This document shows positions 61,615 through 64,000 of a stretch of DNA of 64,000 bases, in pieces (positions within the stretch are counted from its first letter, which is position 1; each line of letters starts with the position of its first letter). The notes beneath the pieces are model-generated. The model was not told the DNA's origin. It saw nothing but the letters and a program-made list of their open reading frames with translations, and did no database searches. The position numbers and the translations under genes are program-made. The stretch is from WHTX01 sp038255145. GTDB lineage: Bacteria; Actinomycetota; Acidimicrobiia; Acidimicrobiales; CAIXPF01. Where the stretch lies: NCBI GenBank assembly GCA_038255145.1, contig JBBSLP010000004.1, forward strand, positions 79,803 through 143,802, written 5' to 3'.

Positions 61615-62754
61615 GTGCGGGGTTCGGTGGTCAAGCGGAACGCGTCGTGGTCCTTCGTGGTCGATCAGGGGATCGATCCCGAGACGGGTCGGCGGCGCCA
61701 GCTGCGTCGCTCCGGCTTCAGGACCAAGCGCCTGGCCGAGGACGCCCTCCGCCAGACGATCTCGGCCATGGTCGGCGGGACGTTCGTGGAGCGTACCGAC
61801 GAGACCGTGGCCCAGTACCTCGCCGGTTGGCTCCACGCCCTCGACGCCGGCAAGCGGGTCAAGCCCAAGACGCTGTCGACCTACCAGGAGTGCGCGGCCC
61901 GGCTGACGCCTCACCTGGGCATGGTCCGGTTCCAGGCGCTGCGGGCCATCCAGATCGAGGAGGCCTACGCCGAGCTGCTGACATCCGGCGGTCGGTCGGG
62001 CAAGGGTCTGCACCCGAGGACCGTGCTGCACTCGCACCGCGTGCTGCACAAGGCGCTGGCCGACGCCGAGCGGCTGGGGCTGCTGTCGAGGAACCCGGCC
62101 CGCAACGTGGCCCTGCCGTCCATGCCGGCCCTGACGACGGTGGACAGCGTGTGGTCGGCCGACCAGCTGCGCACGTTCCTGGCCGGGGCGACGTTCGAGC
62201 CGCTGCACCCGGCGTTCGTGCTCACGGCGACGACAGGGATGCGCCGCGGTGAGGTGGCGGCGCTGCGCTGGGAGGACCTCGACCTCGACGGGGCGGTGCT
62301 GCGGGTGGTCGAGTCGGTGACCCCGGTGGCCGGCAAGCTCGTCTACACGGCGCCCAAGACCCGCAAGGGCAGCCGCACCGTGGGGCTCGACGAGCACACC
62401 GTGGCCGTGCTTCGCGCCCACCGGGTGCGCCAAGCCGAGCTGCAGCTGGCTGCGGGCCCGGCCTGGGAGGTCACCGGGCGGGTGTTCACTCGCGCCGACG
62501 GGAGCCCGCTGCACCCCGAGACGTTGAGCAACCGCTTCGTGGCCCGCCAGCGGCAGCTGGGCCTGCCCCGGTTGACCTCCCATGGGCTGCGGCACACGTG
62601 GGCGACGTTGGCGCTGGAGAAGGGGATCCACACCAAGGTGGTGTCGGAGCGGTTGGGGCATGCCACCTCGGCGGTGACGCTGGACATCTACAGCAAGGTC
62701 CGCCCGAGGCTCGACGCCGAGGCGGCCGCCGCCGTGGCCGCCGACCTCTTCTGA
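61615..62754 (+). CDS. Tyrosine-type site-specific integrase
   Basis: The 379-residue phage-type integrase has an N-terminal AP2-like arm-binding domain (RGSVVKRNASWSFVVDQG, GFRTKRLAEDALRQ), a SAM-like core-binding domain (VAQYLAGWLHALDAG) and the catalytic domain with all key residues: Arg in TGMRRGEVAALRW, Lys in PKTRKGSRTV, HxxR in LTSHGLRHTWATL, His in RLGHATSAVT and Tyr in LDIYSKV (about 358). GTG 61615 is supported by a TACTAT hexamer 7 nt upstream. It lies about 100 nt from tRNA-Ser(TGA), a likely attachment region. Confidence 0.93.
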   Translation: MRGSVVKRNASWSFVVDQGIDPETGRRRQLRRSGFRTKRLAEDALRQTISAMVGGTFVERTDETVAQYLAGWLHALDAGKRVKPKTLSTYQECAARLTPHLGMVRFQALRAIQIEEAYAELLTSGGRSGKGLHPRTVLHSHRVLHKALADAERLGLLSRNPARNVALPSMPALTTVDSVWSADQLRTFLAGATFEPLHPAFVLTATTGMRRGEVAALRWEDLDLDGAVLRVVESVTPVAGKLVYTAPKTRKGSRTVGLDEHTVAVLRAHRVRQAELQLAAGPAWEVTGRVFTRADGSPLHPETLSNRFVARQRQLGLPRLTSHGLRHTWATLALEKGIHTKVVSERLGHATSAVTLDIYSKVRPRLDAEAAAAVAADLF

Positions 62755-62766
62755 CCTCGTCGGAGG

Positions 62767-63312
62767 ATGGCCGACGCGCAGCCCCTGTGGGCGTTCACCG
62801 ACGAGAGCGAGCGGGCGGGGCTGATGCTGCTCGGCGTGCTCATCCTGCCGGCAGGAGCCATCCACGACGCCCGCCGGGAGCTCCGCGGCCTGCTGCTGCC
62901 GGGCCAGCGCCGGATCCACACCAGTGACGAGTCCGCTCGCCGTCGACGCCTGCTCCTCGACGTCATCCGGACGCTCGAGGCGCAGACCATCATCTGGACC
63001 CTGCGCCGACCGCCTGGTCTCGGACGGGTCGAGGCCCGGGATCTGCTGCTCGGGGCGGCGGTGCGGGAGCTGACCAGCCGGCGGGTGGTGTCGTGGCTGC
63101 TCGACGGCCAGGACCCCGCCCAGCAGGCCCGTGACCGAGGAGCCATCGGTCGAGCGCTACCCGCAGCCGCGCCCGGCATGGTGTACGACCACCGCAGCAG
63201 CACGGGTGAGCCGTTGCTGTGGGCGGTCGACGGCGTCGTGTGGGCCGTGGGAGCAGGACGCGACTGGCGGCGACGGGCCGGCGAGGTCGACGTCCGGGAA
63301 CTGCACCCCTGA
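62767..63312 (+). CDS. Unknown protein beside the integrase (possible DUF3800/RNase H-like)
   Basis: The 181-residue protein from ATG 62767 (12 nt after the integrase stop) begins PLWAFTDESERAGLMLLGVL, then RRELRGLLLPGQRRIHTSDE, DVIRTLEAQTIIWTL and ends VYDHRSSTGEPLLWAVDGVV. An Asp-Glu near the start, a basic strand-rich core and a late Asp resemble RNase H-fold DUF3800 proteins, but I would not insist. It is probably co-transcribed with the integrase and so is cargo or an accessory of the mobile element. Confidence 0.6.
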   Translation: MADAQPLWAFTDESERAGLMLLGVLILPAGAIHDARRELRGLLLPGQRRIHTSDESARRRRLLLDVIRTLEAQTIIWTLRRPPGLGRVEARDLLLGAAVRELTSRRVVSWLLDGQDPAQQARDRGAIGRALPAAAPGMVYDHRSSTGEPLLWAVDGVVWAVGAGRDWRRRAGEVDVRELHP

Positions 63313-63579
63313 CGCGCAACACCCGGCCACTCCTCGTCCGGGGAGCCAGCCGGGTGCACTTCCCGCCGCTACTGCGACGAGCCCCACCATCATCCGCCGC
63401 CAGCGGCCGCCGCGCAACCCCCTCAGCATGCGCTTCGGCCGACAGTCCAAGACCTGCGCCAAGGTCGGCGCCCCTACGATCGCTATCCGCTTGGGTGATG
63501 AGTTCGGTGCCGTTGGAGGAGTGCGGCTCGCCGTAAGCGTAGCCAACTTACCTAGAGGTTCTGCGGGTAGCGCAGATTA
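63313..63579. other. Intergenic, lower-GC stretch of the mobile region
   Basis: No gene supported. From about 63500 the DNA is visibly less GC-rich than the rest of the window. A small hairpin TCTGCG/CGCAGA lies at 63560-63576. Codon-like traces (FGRQSKTCAKVGAPTIAIR) on the plus strand are unassigned. Confidence 0.4.
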
Positions 63580-63939
63580 TTACACTAACACTCCACCCCG
63601 AAGCGGCCACGGTCTTTCCGCATGCGGCCCTGAGACTCGGTTGTGTAGGGCATCCAAGACAGATCGTATGAACGCAGACGCTGGAGCGGGTTCGTAAGGT
63701 TGGAGTCCATCGAGACGGTCCTGCGCGAACCGCAGCCGCCATTTCGACACCGTCGTCGGGTGCACGCCAAGCTCGGCGGCGACGCTCGTGTTCGTGCCCC
63801 CCGCCGCGCAGGCCAACACGATCCGGCAGCGCAACGCCAACGCCTGGGACGACGAATGACGACGCGCCCACCTATCCAAGGTCTTGCGCTCATCACCGCT
63901 CAAGACGATATCCACGGTCGGCCGACCACGACGCGCCAT
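63580..63939 (-). pseudogene. IS630-family transposase, N-terminal fragment
   Basis: Residues 1-79 (ATG 63939) form the helix-turn-helix part of an IS630-type transposase: VDIVLSGDERKTLDRWARRH, ALALRCRIVLACAAGGTNTS, VAAELGVHPTTVSKWRLRF and RLDGL. At about 63703 similarity ends and unrelated residues run to a stop at 63580; the DDE catalytic domain is missing. The ATG lies 61 nt from the window edge, whose sequence may include the element's terminus. Confidence 0.75.
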
Positions 63940-64000
63940 GCCAGGCTCCTCCCGTCAGGGGTTCTACCAGGCACAACGAGACCACGCCGCGAAAATTCCC

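Overview
This is a 64-kb window of very GC-rich chromosomal DNA (about 70% or more by eye). GTG starts are frequent, and many genes have a -10-like hexamer (TAnnnT) only 6-8 nt upstream of the start, which suggests leaderless transcripts. With a PhoX/DUF839 phosphatase, a Tat signal, an actinobacterial CmtR, a GH15 trehalase-type enzyme, an Rpf-like protein and a CYTH-CHAD protein, this points to an Actinomycetota chromosome. Acidimicrobiia is my best guess, by inference only.

Layout. 1-5.4 kb: end of a glycerophosphodiester phosphodiesterase, a small helical-bundle protein, a Tat-exported PhoX-type phosphatase, a possibly split lipoprotein gene and an aminoglycoside-phosphotransferase-like kinase. 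5.4-7.9 kb: a heavy-metal island (CmtR-CDF exporter, MerR, YnfA-type membrane protein, ArsR) in which two of the three regulators are broken. 7.9-13.6 kb: ferritin-like protein, zinc alcohol dehydrogenase, and a run of damaged genes (HEPN toxin remnant, CocE/NonD hydrolase, ankyrin protein) among intact small genes. 14.3-17.2 kb: a large secreted phytase/esterase-like beta-propeller protein and a membrane protein. 17.5-26.3 kb: a phosphonate scavenging cluster (TIGR03364-type FAD oxidase, TIGR03351-type phosphonatase-like HAD, HD-domain protein, four-part ABC importer, NPP-type phosphohydrolase, secreted DUF6454-type protein). 26.3-31 kb: DUF1269-like, CYTH-CHAD, a second small helical-bundle protein, SixA, an alkaline phosphatase remnant and a GT2 glycosyltransferase. 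31.6-38.5 kb: tRNA-Arg and an AddB/AddA-like recombination nuclease-helicase pair. 38.6-42.9 kb: amide and ureide hydrolases (amidohydrolase, carbamoylase, M20 hydrolase, creatininase). 42.9-49.2 kb: Rpf-like protein, tRNA-Ser(GCT), an SDR with a homopolymer frameshift, a small unknown protein, GH15 and a diguanylate cyclase. 49.2-53.6 kb: a deletion-fused CoA-transferase/ABC-ATPase remnant, TetR, and a Baeyer-Villiger-type monooxygenase. 53.7-61.4 kb: SGNH hydrolase lipoprotein and a tightly overlapping six-gene glycosyltransferase operon. 61.4-64 kb: tRNA-Ser(TGA), a tyrosine integrase, an unknown protein and an IS630 transposase fragment, probably the edge of an integrated element.

Two themes stand out. 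First, two candidate systems: the phosphonate cluster, which appears to use the PhnW-independent oxidase/phosphonatase route with an unusual set of partners, and the six-glycosyltransferase operon of unknown product. Second, there is much gene decay. Several genes carry out-of-frame deletions or single-base indels, and two further frameshifts lie in 7-nt G/C homopolymers and could be sequencing errors.
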